A stretch of DNA of 64,000 nt from Kosakonia sp. H02 (GTDB taxonomy: Bacteria > Pseudomonadota > Gammaproteobacteria > Enterobacterales > Enterobacteriaceae), in contig CP131915.1 of assembly GCA_030704225.1 (NCBI GenBank), positions 1 through 64,000 on the forward strand. Direction: 5' to 3'. Shown here piece by piece: positions 25,343-34,514 of the stretch (the first letter of the stretch is position 1; every line of letters starts with the position of its first letter). Made by a program: the position numbers and the translations under genes. The notes under the pieces were generated by a model that saw only the letters and a program-made list of their open reading frames with translations, searched no databases and was not told where the DNA came from.

Positions 25343-26551
25343 TCAGACCCCGGGTTCGGGCATCGGTGGGCGTACGCGCTTCTGACCAAACTGCCATAAC
25401 AGCGCCATCGAGGTTGTCAGGCCGATGACGGCCAGCATGGTCCACGGTAATTCCGGCTGGTTAAAGGCTTTTCCGGCATCAAATAGCCAGCCACCCCCGG
25501 CATAACCGAGCGCGCCGCCGAAGGCCAGACCCAGGCGGCTAAAGCCCATATAACTGCCGCGCGCACGGGAATCAGCCAGTTGCGCGCTCAATGTTTCCCG
25601 TGCCGGTTCGGCGATAATTGACCCGATATAAAAGGTGCAGATCAATGTGAACAATTGTTGCAGCGTGCCCACCATGCCAATCGGCAACAGGCTGAAGGAC
25701 ATCACCAGCAGGCCAAACATCAGGCGATGCTCAAGGCGAAAACGTTTTTCACTCCAGCGGGCAATCGGGTAGAGCAGCGTTAGCGATAAGCAGGCTTCAA
25801 TGGCGTACATCCATTTCACCGCCGCCGGTGAACCGGCAATATCGTTGACCATGATCGGCAGCATCAACATCACCTGCACCGCCAGCATGTAGTAGCCCGT
25901 CAGCGTCAGCACATACGTGACAAACTTTTTATCACGCAGCACCCGGGCCAGGCCTTCGCGCACCGGCGCTTTCACCGTCGACAGTTTCCACGCGGGCAGT
26001 AGCCAGGCGTTAAACGCGGCGCAGAGCACAAACATCAACGCACCTGCCGCGCACACCAGGCGAAAGTCATATTGCAGCAGCCAACTGCCGAGCAGTGCGC
26101 CAATCACCGCCCCGGCGCTGTCTTGCATCATTAGCAGTGAGAAAAACCGGCTGCGCTGGTTCGGACGCACCAGTTTGACCACCAGCGCGGACCGCGGCGG
26201 GTCAAATAATGTGCCACCCAACCCGGAAAGAATGCAGGAGAGCCATAATATCCATGGTTCATGCGCAACGCCCATCGCCACGAAACCGCCTGCGCGCATC
26301 AGCATGCCGGTCACGATTAATGGCTTAGCGCCAAAACGGTCGGCAATCGCACCGCCGAAAATGCCCAAACCCTGCTGAATAAACTGGCGTAAACCGAGCG
26401 CAATGCCGACCATTAAGGCGGCCCAACCTAGTTGATCAACAAAACGAATGGAAATCAGGGGAAAGACAACAAAAAAGCCGAGTACCACCAGCATGTTATC
26501 AACAAGCAGGAAATATTTACCCAGGCTCCTTGCCTGCGAGATGCGCGCCAT
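25343..26551 (-). CDS. mdtH: MFS multidrug exporter MdtH
   Basis: 402 residues, identical in length to E. coli MdtH, with 12 predicted membrane spans. The MFS motif A region appears as GAIADRFGAKP between spans 2 and 3, and GLGGTLFDPPRSALV follows. MdtH overexpression gives some fluoroquinolone resistance in E. coli. Divergent from rimJ with 239 bases between. Confidence 0.94.
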   Translation of the reverse strand: MARISQARSLGKYFLLVDNMLVVLGFFVVFPLISIRFVDQLGWAALMVGIALGLRQFIQQGLGIFGGAIADRFGAKPLIVTGMLMRAGGFVAMGVAHEPWILWLSCILSGLGGTLFDPPRSALVVKLVRPNQRSRFFSLLMMQDSAGAVIGALLGSWLLQYDFRLVCAAGALMFVLCAAFNAWLLPAWKLSTVKAPVREGLARVLRDKKFVTYVLTLTGYYMLAVQVMLMLPIMVNDIAGSPAAVKWMYAIEACLSLTLLYPIARWSEKRFRLEHRLMFGLLVMSFSLLPIGMVGTLQQLFTLICTFYIGSIIAEPARETLSAQLADSRARGSYMGFSRLGLAFGGALGYAGGGWLFDAGKAFNQPELPWTMLAVIGLTTSMALLWQFGQKRVRPPMPEPGV

Positions 26552-26790
26552 TTCCCCTCCGGGGAATTATGAGAGATAAGACGCTCTTATTTTGCGGCTT
26601 TGGCAACCGTTTTCACATATTCACGGTAACAATATTTTTTTATCAAAATCAGTCTTTGATTGAGACTTTTCATCGAAAATGGCGATTAATGCAAAAAATG
26701 CTATGTTGCTGTTTTCCCGCAGCGGCAGAGCAACGGTATAGTTAAACGCACGGGGTTAAAAAAAGCCGCGAAACGAAGGAGTGGTAAGAC

Positions 26791-27375
26791 ATGTTTGGCT
26801 ATCGCAGTAATGTGCCGAAAGTACGCTTAGTAACAGACAGATTAGTGGTGCGCCTGGTTCACGAGCGCGATGCCTGGCGGCTTGCGGATTATTACGCGGA
26901 AAATCGCCAGTTTTTAAAACCCTGGGAACCCGTGCGCGACGAGAGCCATTGTTATCCTTCCGGCTGGCAGGCGCGCCTCGGCATGATCAATGAATTCCAT
27001 AAACAAGGCTCGGCATTTTATTTTGCGCTGTTCGATCCCGACGAAAAAGAAATCATCGGCGTGGCGAATTTTTCAAATGTGGTGCGCGGATCGTTTCACG
27101 CTTGTTATTTGGGTTATTCCATCGGGCAAAAGTGGCAGGGACAGGGATTAATGTTTGAAGCGCTGACGGCCGCGATCCGCTATATGCAACGCACGCAACA
27201 CATGCATCGCATAATGGCAAACTACATGCCGCACAATAAACGCAGTGGGGATCTACTGGCGAGACTCGGGTTTGAAAAAGAGGGCTATGCCAAATCCTAT
27301 TTATTGATTGATGGGCAGTGGCGCGATCACGTGCTCACGGCATTAACCGCGCAAGAATGGACCCCCGGTCGTTAA
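26791..27375 (+). CDS. rimJ: Ribosomal protein S5 N-alanine acetyltransferase RimJ
   Basis: 194 residues, GNAT fold. The acetyl-CoA binding segment (IGQKWQGQGLMFEAL) has the Q/RxxGxG/A pattern. RimJ acetylates the N-terminal Ala of S5 and has a role in ribosome assembly. GAAGGAG precedes the ATG. A tiny yceH remnant and then mviM follow in the same direction. Confidence 0.95.
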   Translation: MFGYRSNVPKVRLVTDRLVVRLVHERDAWRLADYYAENRQFLKPWEPVRDESHCYPSGWQARLGMINEFHKQGSAFYFALFDPDEKEIIGVANFSNVVRGSFHACYLGYSIGQKWQGQGLMFEALTAAIRYMQRTQHMHRIMANYMPHNKRSGDLLARLGFEKEGYAKSYLLIDGQWRDHVLTALTAQEWTPGR

Positions 27376-27384
27376 GGAGCAACG

Positions 27385-27444
27385 ATGAAGTATCAGGAAG
27401 CCCGGGTGATTGGCTGCCTGCTATTCGCACATTTGGGAGATTAA
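27385..27444 (+). pseudogene. yceH: Collapsed yceH remnant (19 codons)
   Basis: Between rimJ and mviM, where E. coli has the 215-residue yceH, only an open 19-codon frame remains: MKYQEARVIGCLLFAHLGD. The first part matches the YceH N-terminus (MKYQ....EARVIGCLL) and the last six residues match its C-terminus (LAHLGD). About 190 central codons, plus about four near the start, are missing, yet the frame, the GGAGCAACG ribosome site and the stop codon survive, with the usual short spacing to mviM. This is an internal in-frame deletion. YceH is a winged-helix-type UPF0502 protein of unknown function. Confidence 0.85.
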
Positions 27445-27446
27445 CA

Positions 27447-28370
27447 GTGACGACATTACGGATTGGCGTAGTCGGGCTTGGCGGCATCGCGCAAAAAGCC
27501 TGGTTACCGGTATTAGGCGCGGCAACGGGATGGACGCTTGCGGCGGCCTGGTCGCCGACGCGGGAAAAAGCCCTGCGCGTGTGCGAAACCTGGCGCATGC
27601 CTTATGCGGATTCACTGGCGTCACTGGCAGCGCAGTGCGACGCGGTGTTTGTTCATACGTCAACGGCTTCGCATTATGCGGTAGTCAGTGAATTGCTCAA
27701 CCTGGGTGTGCATGTCTGCGTTGATAAACCGCTGGCGGAAAATCTGCAAGATGCCGAGCGGTTAGTCGAGCTGGCGGCGCGTAAAAAGCTGACGCTGATG
27801 GTGGGTTTTAACCGCCGTTTCTCGCCGCTCTATCGCGAACTGAAACAGCAGATGCCGCAGGCTGCGTCATTACGCATGGATAAACACCGCACCGACAGCG
27901 TCGGGCCGCAGGATCTGCGCTTTACACTACTCGATGATTACCTGCATGTGGTGGATACCGCACTCTGGCTGGCAGGCGGTACCGCGCAGTTACAAAGCGG
28001 CACCTTGCAGACCCATGATGACGGCGCAATGATCTATGCCGAACACCATTTCAGCGTTGAACATCTGCAAATCACGACCAGTATGCACCGCCGGGCAGGC
28101 AGTCAGCGGGAGTTGATCCAGGCGGTGACCGACGGCGGGCTGGTGGATATTACGGATATGCGCGAGTGGCGAGAAGAGCGCGGGCAGGGGGTGATTGCCC
28201 GTCCAGTGGCGGGCTGGCAGAGCGTGCTTGAACAACGCGGTTTTGCCGGATGCGCACGCCATTTTATTGAGTGCGTGCAAAATCAGACGGTTCCGGAAAC
28301 CGCAGGCGAACAGGCGATCCTCGCCCAGCGCGTGGTGGAGAAGCTCTGGCGCGACGCCATGAGTGAATAA
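27447..28370 (+). CDS. mviM: Putative oxidoreductase MviM
   Basis: 307 residues starting at GTG 27447, two bases after the yceH remnant; E. coli MviM is also 307 long. GFO/IDH/MocA family: Rossmann motif GVVGLGGIAQKAW at the N-terminus and the DKPLAENLQDAERL (E/DKP) motif with catalytic-type lysine near residue 92. The substrate is not known. murJ lies 107 bases downstream. Confidence 0.93.
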   Translation: MTTLRIGVVGLGGIAQKAWLPVLGAATGWTLAAAWSPTREKALRVCETWRMPYADSLASLAAQCDAVFVHTSTASHYAVVSELLNLGVHVCVDKPLAENLQDAERLVELAARKKLTLMVGFNRRFSPLYRELKQQMPQAASLRMDKHRTDSVGPQDLRFTLLDDYLHVVDTALWLAGGTAQLQSGTLQTHDDGAMIYAEHHFSVEHLQITTSMHRRAGSQRELIQAVTDGGLVDITDMREWREERGQGVIARPVAGWQSVLEQRGFAGCARHFIECVQNQTVPETAGEQAILAQRVVEKLWRDAMSE

Positions 28371-28477
28371 TGGCGTGTAACATCTGGCGATAGTAATTCG
28401 CCTTTTTCCCTGTAGACTAAGCGCTTCGCTGTATACCAACGCCTGCATTGCAGGCGTTGTGTCTTATGGAAACCAGA

Positions 28478-30013
28478 ATGAACCTATTAAAATCGCTGGC
28501 GGCAGTCAGCTCCATGACGATGTTTTCACGCGTGCTGGGTTTTGCGCGCGATGCCATTGTGGCGAGGGTTTTTGGCGCGGGTATGGCAACCGACGCCTTC
28601 TTTGTGGCGTTCAAGCTGCCCAACCTGCTGCGGCGTATTTTTGCCGAGGGGGCCTTCTCCCAGGCATTTGTGCCGATCCTGGCGGAATATAAAAGCAAGC
28701 AGGGTGAAGATGCGACGCGGGTGTTCGTGGCCTATGTGTCGGGGCTGTTGACGCTGGCGCTGGCGATTGTCACCGTTGCCGGGATGCTGGCTGCGCCATG
28801 GGTGATCCTCGTCACCGCGCCTGGCTTTGCCGATACGGCGGATAAATTCAATCTCACCTCGCAGCTTCTGCGCATCACCTTTCCCTATATTCTGCTGATT
28901 TCGCTGGCCTCGCTGGCGGGGGCGATTCTCAATACCTGGAACCGGTTTTCCGTTCCGGCCTTCGCGCCGACGTTTTTAAATATCAGCATGATTGGCTTCG
29001 CGCTGTTCGCCGCGCCTTACTTCCACCCGCCGGTGCTGGCACTGGCCTGGGCGGTGACTGTTGGCGGCGTGCTGCAACTGGTGTATCAACTGCCGCATTT
29101 GAAGAAAATTGGCATGCTGGTGCTGCCGCGCATCAATTTTCGCGATGCCGGGGCGATGCGGGTGGTGAAGCAGATGGGGCCCGCCATTCTCGGGGTTTCT
29201 GTCAGCCAGATTTCGCTGATCATCAATACCATTTTCGCCTCGTTTCTGGTCTCCGGTTCGGTGTCGTGGATGTATTACGCTGACCGCTTAATGGAGTTCC
29301 CGTCCGGGGTGCTGGGCGTGGCGCTGGGGACGATTTTGCTGCCGTCGCTATCGAAAAGCTTCGCCAGCGGCAATCATGATGAGTATTGCCGGTTGATGGA
29401 CTGGGGGCTGCGGCTCTGTTTTCTGCTGGCGCTGCCAAGTGCCGTGGCGCTTGGCATTCTCGCCAAACCCTTAACGGTGTCGCTGTTCCAGTACGGTAAA
29501 TTTTCCGCCTTTGACGCCGCGATGACCCAGCGCGCACTGGTGGCCTATTCGGTCGGGCTGATGGGGCTGATTGTAGTGAAAGTGCTCGCGCCTGGCTTTT
29601 ACTCACGTCAGAACATCAAAACCCCGGTGAAAATCGCCATTGTCACGCTACTGATGACCCAGGTAATGAACCTGGCGTTTATCGGCCCGCTGAAACATGC
29701 TGGCCTGTCCCTGTCGATTGGTCTGGCGGCCTGCCTGAACGCCGGTCTGCTTTACTGGCAGCTACGCCGACAAAAAATATTTACCCCACAACCGGGCTGG
29801 GCAAGTTTTCTGCTGCGTCTGGTGATTGCGGTGCTGGTCATGGCGGCAGCGTTAGTCGGTGTGCTGTACGTCATGCCTGACTGGTCGCTCGGCACTATGC
29901 CGTATCGTCTGCTGCGCCTGATGGCGGTGGTATTGGTCGGTGTGGTGGCCTACTTCGCCACGCTTGCGGCGTTGGGTTTTAAAGTGAAAGAGTTCGCGCG
30001 CCGGACGGCGTAA
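28478..30013 (+). CDS. murJ: Lipid II flippase MurJ
   Basis: 511 residues from MNLLKSLAAVSSMTMFSR, the E. coli length; the ATG ten codons earlier is not needed. MOP-superfamily exporter with 14 membrane spans, which moves lipid II to the outer leaflet for peptidoglycan synthesis. Essential Arg residues in SRVLGFARDAIVAR and LPNLLRRIFAEGAFSQAFVP are present. The gene is convergent with flgN. Confidence 0.97.
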   Translation: MNLLKSLAAVSSMTMFSRVLGFARDAIVARVFGAGMATDAFFVAFKLPNLLRRIFAEGAFSQAFVPILAEYKSKQGEDATRVFVAYVSGLLTLALAIVTVAGMLAAPWVILVTAPGFADTADKFNLTSQLLRITFPYILLISLASLAGAILNTWNRFSVPAFAPTFLNISMIGFALFAAPYFHPPVLALAWAVTVGGVLQLVYQLPHLKKIGMLVLPRINFRDAGAMRVVKQMGPAILGVSVSQISLIINTIFASFLVSGSVSWMYYADRLMEFPSGVLGVALGTILLPSLSKSFASGNHDEYCRLMDWGLRLCFLLALPSAVALGILAKPLTVSLFQYGKFSAFDAAMTQRALVAYSVGLMGLIVVKVLAPGFYSRQNIKTPVKIAIVTLLMTQVMNLAFIGPLKHAGLSLSIGLAACLNAGLLYWQLRRQKIFTPQPGWASFLLRLVIAVLVMAAALVGVLYVMPDWSLGTMPYRLLRLMAVVLVGVVAYFATLAALGFKVKEFARRTA

Positions 30014-30026
30014 AGACAACAGCAAC

Positions 30027-30048
30027 GTTGCCAGGCGCCCCTGGCAAC
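30027..30048. terminator. Hairpin between murJ and flgN
   Basis: Perfect 9-bp stem GTTGCCAGG / CCTGGCAAC with a CGCC loop, 14 bases after the murJ stop and 24 bases before the flgN stop. It lacks a T-run; probably a bidirectional terminator or 3' end. Confidence 0.6.
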
Positions 30049-30071
30049 ATAAATGCTTGATGATACGTGGG

Positions 30072-30494
30072 TTAAATCGAGATTTTCTTTCCGCCACGGT
30101 TGGCGGACGCGGTCTGACCATTCGCGCCGTACAGGCTCGGCTCCTGATGCGGTTTCAGGACGTCCAGCGCCTGCTGGTTACGCGCAATTTGCCCTTCCAG
30201 CAGCCATCCGTTGTGCTGGTTAAGATCGCGTAAATGCTGCGTTTTTTGCGTAATGGTATGCCAGCGATCGGCAACATCGTCGTTGGCGCTGTGTTGCGCT
30301 TTTTGCGTGGAACGACGCTGTTGCTCAAGGTAATCCAGTGTCGCGAGCAAGGAGCTTTTTTCTTCCGTAATACGCTGCAACGCGCTGCCATTAATGTGGC
30401 CCACGGAAAGCTGTTTTTGCTCAGCATCCATCACGTCTTTCAGAGCGCTCAGGATAACTGTCATTTGATCGAGAATGTCTGACAGTCGATTCAT
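30072..30494 (-). CDS. flgN: FlgK/FlgL export chaperone FlgN
   Basis: 140 residues, helical and coiled-coil in character (LDYLEQQRRSTQKAQHS). FlgN binds the hook-filament junction proteins FlgK and FlgL in the cytoplasm and delivers them to the flagellar export gate. Four bases separate it from flgM, so it is the distal gene of flgAMN and of the flgM sigma-28 transcript. Confidence 0.94.
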   Translation of the reverse strand: MNRLSDILDQMTVILSALKDVMDAEQKQLSVGHINGSALQRITEEKSSLLATLDYLEQQRRSTQKAQHSANDDVADRWHTITQKTQHLRDLNQHNGWLLEGQIARNQQALDVLKPHQEPSLYGANGQTASANRGGKKISI

Positions 30495-30498
30495 ACGG

Positions 30499-30792
30499 TT
30501 ATTTACTCTGTAAGTAACTCTGCGCTTCGTTAATCAGGGCATCGGCGATTTTGCCGGTATCCATTTTCAGTTCACCATTACGAATCGCGGTTTTCAGCTG
30601 TTCCACGCGTTCCATATTGATGTCATTGGCACCCGCCTGCATCAGCTTCGTTTGAGAACCGCTGAGCGTAACGTTAGTGCTGTTTGCCGTAGCGGCTTTT
30701 TCCTGACGCGTTTTCTGCGTCTGAGTCTCGTTGGTTTCGCGCTGTTGAACGGTGTTAACCGGCTTCAGGGGCGATGTACGATCAATGCTCAT
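30499..30792 (-). CDS. flgM: Anti-sigma-28 factor FlgM
   Basis: 97 residues. The unstructured N-terminus (PLKPVNTVQQRETNETQTQK) is followed by the C-terminal FliA-binding helices (NDINMERVEQLKTAIRNGELKMDTGKIADAL). FlgM holds sigma-28 inactive until the hook is finished, then is exported. Its own sigma-28 promoter lies at 30854-30880. Confidence 0.96.
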   Translation of the reverse strand: MSIDRTSPLKPVNTVQQRETNETQTQKTRQEKAATANSTNVTLSGSQTKLMQAGANDINMERVEQLKTAIRNGELKMDTGKIADALINEAQSYLQSK

Positions 30793-30853
30793 TGTGTTGT
30801 CCTCATGGAGGTTTCGCGGCGTTTCGGGCCTGATATCTTAAGTCGTTGCTTAT

Positions 30854-30880
30854 TTATCGGCAGACAACATGGATTCTTTA
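30854..30880 (-). promoter_or_regulatory. Sigma-28 (FliA) promoter of flgMN
   Basis: Minus strand TAAA (30877-30880), 15-base spacer, GCCGATAA (30854-30861): an exact match to the TAAA-N15-GCCGATAA consensus. It lies between flgA and flgM and overlaps no other feature. Confidence 0.92.
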
Positions 30881-30886
30881 AGAAGA

Positions 30887-31546
30887 TTATAGGTTAATCA
30901 GAATATTCCCATCAGCGTTGACCGTACCGCTAACAATCTGCCCTGAAGCCATACGCACACGGGCGTTTTGCGCCACCGCCGCATTGTTCAGCGCCTGACC
31001 TTCGCCGTTGACACTAAAGCCTTCTCCCGACGCCACGACCTGCACCCGCTGGCCTGCTTTTATCCGCCATGCCTGACGCAACATGGAGAGCTGAATGGCC
31101 TGCCCCGGCGCGAGATCGCGTAAGCTCACCGCGTCCTGCGCCTGAGCGATATCCAGCATCGTTCTTGGCGGTAACTGATCGAGACGACCGCGTTTTAATG
31201 TCACGCTGCCGGGTTGCAAGAGGCTACCACGGGCCACGGATTGCGCCGCCACCACATAGTTGCCGGTTGCCTGAACGTTCACCTGCAAAAAGCGCTTAGT
31301 GCCTGCGCAGTTCACCAGAACATTCAGGTTGCCCCACAGTTTCGCACTCCCTACCACGCTCAGCGCAGGCTGCTCGCAGGTGGGTAGCTGATTTTGCGGG
31401 GTGCGTATATTTACCACCACCTCATCGCTAAAGCCAGCAAGACGTTGCGTGAAAAGCGAGGTCAACTGCGCCTGTAAATCCGCCGCCTGAGAAAAGCCCG
31501 TTACTAACAGTAAGATCGCGGCTAAACCGCCTTTCAACGTGTTCAT
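30887..31546 (-). CDS. flgA: P-ring assembly chaperone FlgA
   Basis: 219 residues from MNTLKGGLAAILL with a signal peptide cleaved near SQA. FlgA is a periplasmic chaperone (SAF domain in its C-terminal half: NYVVAAQSVARGSLLQPGSV, LPPRTMLDIAQAQDAVSLRDLAPGQ) that helps FlgI form the P ring. First gene of flgAMN, divergent from flgB. Confidence 0.95.
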   Translation of the reverse strand: MNTLKGGLAAILLLVTGFSQAADLQAQLTSLFTQRLAGFSDEVVVNIRTPQNQLPTCEQPALSVVGSAKLWGNLNVLVNCAGTKRFLQVNVQATGNYVVAAQSVARGSLLQPGSVTLKRGRLDQLPPRTMLDIAQAQDAVSLRDLAPGQAIQLSMLRQAWRIKAGQRVQVVASGEGFSVNGEGQALNNAAVAQNARVRMASGQIVSGTVNADGNILINL

Positions 31547-31703
31547 CGCAGATTCCTGCCTGTTGATCAGATGAAGAGATTTTAACCGCATGGCAAATCT
31601 ATCAACGCAAAAAATAGCGACGCATTTTGCCCTTATTCCAGCGATAAGTTTGCAAGGGGAGATTTAAGCTGTTGGCTAAATAATTGTCATCAGTGAGGGA
31701 GCC
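31547..31703. promoter_or_regulatory. flgA-flgB divergent class II promoter region with FlhDC box
   Basis: 157 bases controlling flgAMN and flgBCDEFGHIJ. AACGCAAAAAATAGCG at 31604-31619 matches the FlhD4C2 half-site consensus AA(C/T)G(C/G)N2-3AAATA(A/G)CG. The second half-site, around 31631-31650, is more degenerate. Activation by FlhDC with sigma-70 is the established control of this operon. Confidence 0.7.
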
Positions 31704-32120
31704 ATGCTCGATAAACTTGATGCCGCACTGCGTTTTCAGCAAGAAGCGCTAAACCTGAGCGCCCAGCGCCAGGAAATTCTGGCGGCAAATATCGCCAACG
31801 CGGATACGCCCGGGTATCAGGCGCGCGATATCGATTTTGCCAGTGAATTAAAAAAAGTGATGGAGCGTGGTCGGGCTGAAACCAGCGGCGTTTCGTTGGC
31901 TCTGACCTCTTCGCGTCATATTCCTGCCCAGGCGATGTCCACACCGTCCGCCGATCTGCTCTATCGCATCCCCGATCAACCCTCTATGGATGGCAACACC
32001 GTCGATATGGATCGTGAGCGTACGCAGTTTGCCGACAACAGCGTCAAATACCAGACCGGGCTGACCGTGCTGGGCGGGCAGATCAAAAGCATGATGAGCG
32101 TTCTGCAACAGGGGAACTAA
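31704..32120 (+). CDS. flgB: Flagellar proximal rod protein FlgB
   Basis: 138 residues. The N-terminal rod motif ILAANIANADTPGYQARDIDF is intact. FlgB forms part of the proximal rod adjacent to FliE. First gene of the large plus-strand flg operon; flgC begins 4 bases after its stop. Confidence 0.96.
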   Translation: MLDKLDAALRFQQEALNLSAQRQEILAANIANADTPGYQARDIDFASELKKVMERGRAETSGVSLALTSSRHIPAQAMSTPSADLLYRIPDQPSMDGNTVDMDRERTQFADNSVKYQTGLTVLGGQIKSMMSVLQQGN

Positions 32121-32124
32121 TTAA

Positions 32125-32529
32125 ATGGCATTACTGAATATCTTTGATGTCGCAGGCTCCGCGCTGACCGCGCAGTCCAAACGCCTGAACGTGGCCGCCA
32201 GTAACCTGGCGAACGCCGACAGCGTCACCGGACCGGACGGGCAGCCGTATCGCGCCAAACAGGTTGTCTTTCAGGTCGATGCTGCACCAGGCCAGGCCAC
32301 CGGCGGCGTAAAAGTATCGGATGTGATTGAGAGCCAGGCACCGGACAAACTGGTTTACGAGCCGGGTAACCCGCTGGCTGACGCCAGTGGCTACGTCAAA
32401 ATGCCCAACGTTGATGTGGTGGGCGAGATGGTCAACAGCATGTCGGCATCGCGCAGCTACCAGGCGAACGTCGAAGTGCTTAACACCGTTAAGAGCATGA
32501 TGCTCAAAACGCTCACACTCGGTCAGTAA
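32125..32529 (+). CDS. flgC: Flagellar proximal rod protein FlgC
   Basis: 134 residues. Contains the N-terminal flagellar rod motif (RLNVAASNLANADSVTGPDG) and the C-terminal flg_bbr segment (NVDVVGEMVNSMSASRSYQANVEV). A rod component stacked with FlgB and FlgF, secreted by the flagellar type III system. Confidence 0.96.
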   Translation: MALLNIFDVAGSALTAQSKRLNVAASNLANADSVTGPDGQPYRAKQVVFQVDAAPGQATGGVKVSDVIESQAPDKLVYEPGNPLADASGYVKMPNVDVVGEMVNSMSASRSYQANVEVLNTVKSMMLKTLTLGQ

Positions 32530-32540
32530 AGGGGACCCGC

Positions 32541-33218
32541 ATGTCTATCAGCGTTAACGTAAACGACCCGACCAATAACGGTGTCGTCTCGCCCACCGGA
32601 ACCAGCACCACCGGGACAAACAGCGCCTCCGACCTGCAAAGCAGCTTTTTGACGCTGCTGGTCGCGCAGTTGAAAAACCAGGACCCGACCAACCCGATGG
32701 AAAATAACGAACTGACCACGCAGCTTGCGCAGATCAGCACCGTTAGCGGGATTGAAAAACTGAATACCACCCTCGGTTCTATTTCAGGGCAGCTCGACAA
32801 CAGCCAGTCGTTGCAGGCCGCAAGCCTGATTGGCCACGGCGTGATGATCCCCGGACAAACCGTGCTGGTGGGTAACGAAACATCGACACCGTTTGGCGTT
32901 GAACTGACTCAGGCTGCCGATAAAGTGACCGCCACCGTTACCGATAAAAGCGGTGCTGTGGTGCGAACCATTGAAATCGGCAGCCTGACGGCTGGCGTCC
33001 ACACCTTTAGTTGGGACGGCAAGCTGACAGATGGAACCGCGGCACCAGATGGCTCTTACAAAGTCTCTATCGCCGCCAGCTCCGGCACGACGCAGTTGGT
33101 TGCTCAACCGCTGCAATTCGCGCTGGTACAGGGTGTGACCCGCGGTGACAGCGGAAGCACATTGGATTTGGGTACTTACGGTACGACTACCCTCGACGAA
33201 GTACGGCAGATTATTTAA
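32541..33218 (+). CDS. flgD: Hook cap protein FlgD
   Basis: 225 residues, slightly shorter than E. coli. The N-terminal conserved block LTLLVAQLKNQDPTNPMENNE is present, followed by the FlgD Ig/tudor-like region with HTFSWDGKLTDGTAAPDGSY. FlgD caps the growing hook and directs FlgE assembly, and is absent from the finished hook. Confidence 0.96.
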   Translation: MSISVNVNDPTNNGVVSPTGTSTTGTNSASDLQSSFLTLLVAQLKNQDPTNPMENNELTTQLAQISTVSGIEKLNTTLGSISGQLDNSQSLQAASLIGHGVMIPGQTVLVGNETSTPFGVELTQAADKVTATVTDKSGAVVRTIEIGSLTAGVHTFSWDGKLTDGTAAPDGSYKVSIAASSGTTQLVAQPLQFALVQGVTRGDSGSTLDLGTYGTTTLDEVRQII

Positions 33219-33243
33219 GACTTTAACTTATCAGGAGTAAGTC

Positions 33244-34494
33244 ATGGCCTTTTCACAAGCGGTCAGCGGCCTGAATGCTGCGGCCACCAACCTCGATGTC
33301 ATTGGTAACAACATTGCCAACTCCGCCACTTATGGCTTTAAGTCCGGATCTGCGTCCTTCGCCGATATGTTTGCCGGTTCTAAAGTTGGTCTTGGCGTAA
33401 AAGTAGCGGGCATCACGCAGGACTTTGCTGACGGTACTACCACAAACACTGGGCGCGGCCTGGACGTGGCGCTGAGCGGCAACGGTTTCTTTCGCGTCGT
33501 CGACAGTAGCGGTGCGGTTTATTACAGCCGTAACGGCCAGTTCAAACTGGACGAAAACCGCAACCTGGTGAATATGCAGGGTATGCAGATTACGGGCTAT
33601 CCGGTTGCCGGTACGCCGCCGGTCGTGCAGACCGGTGCGAACCCGACTGCTATCACCATCCCGAACACGCTGATGGCGGCAAAAGCCACTACCACCGCGT
33701 CCATGCCAATGAACCTGAACTCGACGGATTCAACCCCGACGGTCATCCCGTTTGATCCGACGAACTCAGACACCTACAACAAAAAAGGCACCGTGACGAC
33801 CTATGACAGCCTGGGTAACTCCCACGCTATCGATGTTTATTACGTCAAAACCGCTGCTAATACCTGGGATGTCTACACCCAGGACTCCAGCATCGCTGGT
33901 GCGACATATGAAAAAGCTGCCCAGATGAGCTTCACCAGCAACGGTACGCTTGAGGGCACTAGAAGCTATGACGCTGCTGGTAACCTGGAGGCCTTAGACC
34001 CTCAGGCAAAGATTACCGTTGGCCTCGACAGCCTGAATGGTTCCGCCGCCAGCACCTTTAGCCTGAGCTTCCAGGACTCGATGCAGCAGAACACGGGCAC
34101 CAGCGGCATCATTTCCATCAGCCAGGATGGTTATGCGCCGGGCTCCCTGGTGAGCTATGCCATTAACGACGACGGCACCGTAGTCGGTAGCTATTCCAAC
34201 GAAAAAACGCAGCTTCTGGGTCAGATCGTGCTGGCGAACTTCGCCAACAACGAAGGTCTGCAATCCGAAGGTGACAACGTCTGGTCTGCCACCAGTTCCT
34301 CTGGTGTGGCGCTGCTCGGGACGGCGGGCACCGGTAACTTCGGTGCGCTGACCAACGGTGCGCTGGAAGCCTCAAACGTGGATCTGAGTAAAGAACTGGT
34401 CAACATGATCGTCGCGCAGCGTAACTATCAGTCGAACGCGCAGACTATCAAAACCCAGGATCAGATCCTTAACACGCTGGTTAACCTGCGTTAA
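33244..34494 (+). CDS. flgE: Hook protein FlgE
   Basis: 416 residues, about 14 longer than E. coli FlgE; the extra length is in the variable D2-type central region. The conserved ends AFSQAVSGLNAAATNLDVIGNNIANSATYG and SNVDLSKELVNMIVAQRNYQSNAQTIKTQD, which pack as D0, are intact. About 120 copies form the universal-joint hook. Confidence 0.96.
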   Translation: MAFSQAVSGLNAAATNLDVIGNNIANSATYGFKSGSASFADMFAGSKVGLGVKVAGITQDFADGTTTNTGRGLDVALSGNGFFRVVDSSGAVYYSRNGQFKLDENRNLVNMQGMQITGYPVAGTPPVVQTGANPTAITIPNTLMAAKATTTASMPMNLNSTDSTPTVIPFDPTNSDTYNKKGTVTTYDSLGNSHAIDVYYVKTAANTWDVYTQDSSIAGATYEKAAQMSFTSNGTLEGTRSYDAAGNLEALDPQAKITVGLDSLNGSAASTFSLSFQDSMQQNTGTSGIISISQDGYAPGSLVSYAINDDGTVVGSYSNEKTQLLGQIVLANFANNEGLQSEGDNVWSATSSSGVALLGTAGTGNFGALTNGALEASNVDLSKELVNMIVAQRNYQSNAQTIKTQDQILNTLVNLR

Positions 34495-34514
34495 TCGCCT
34501 GACGGGATGGCTTA

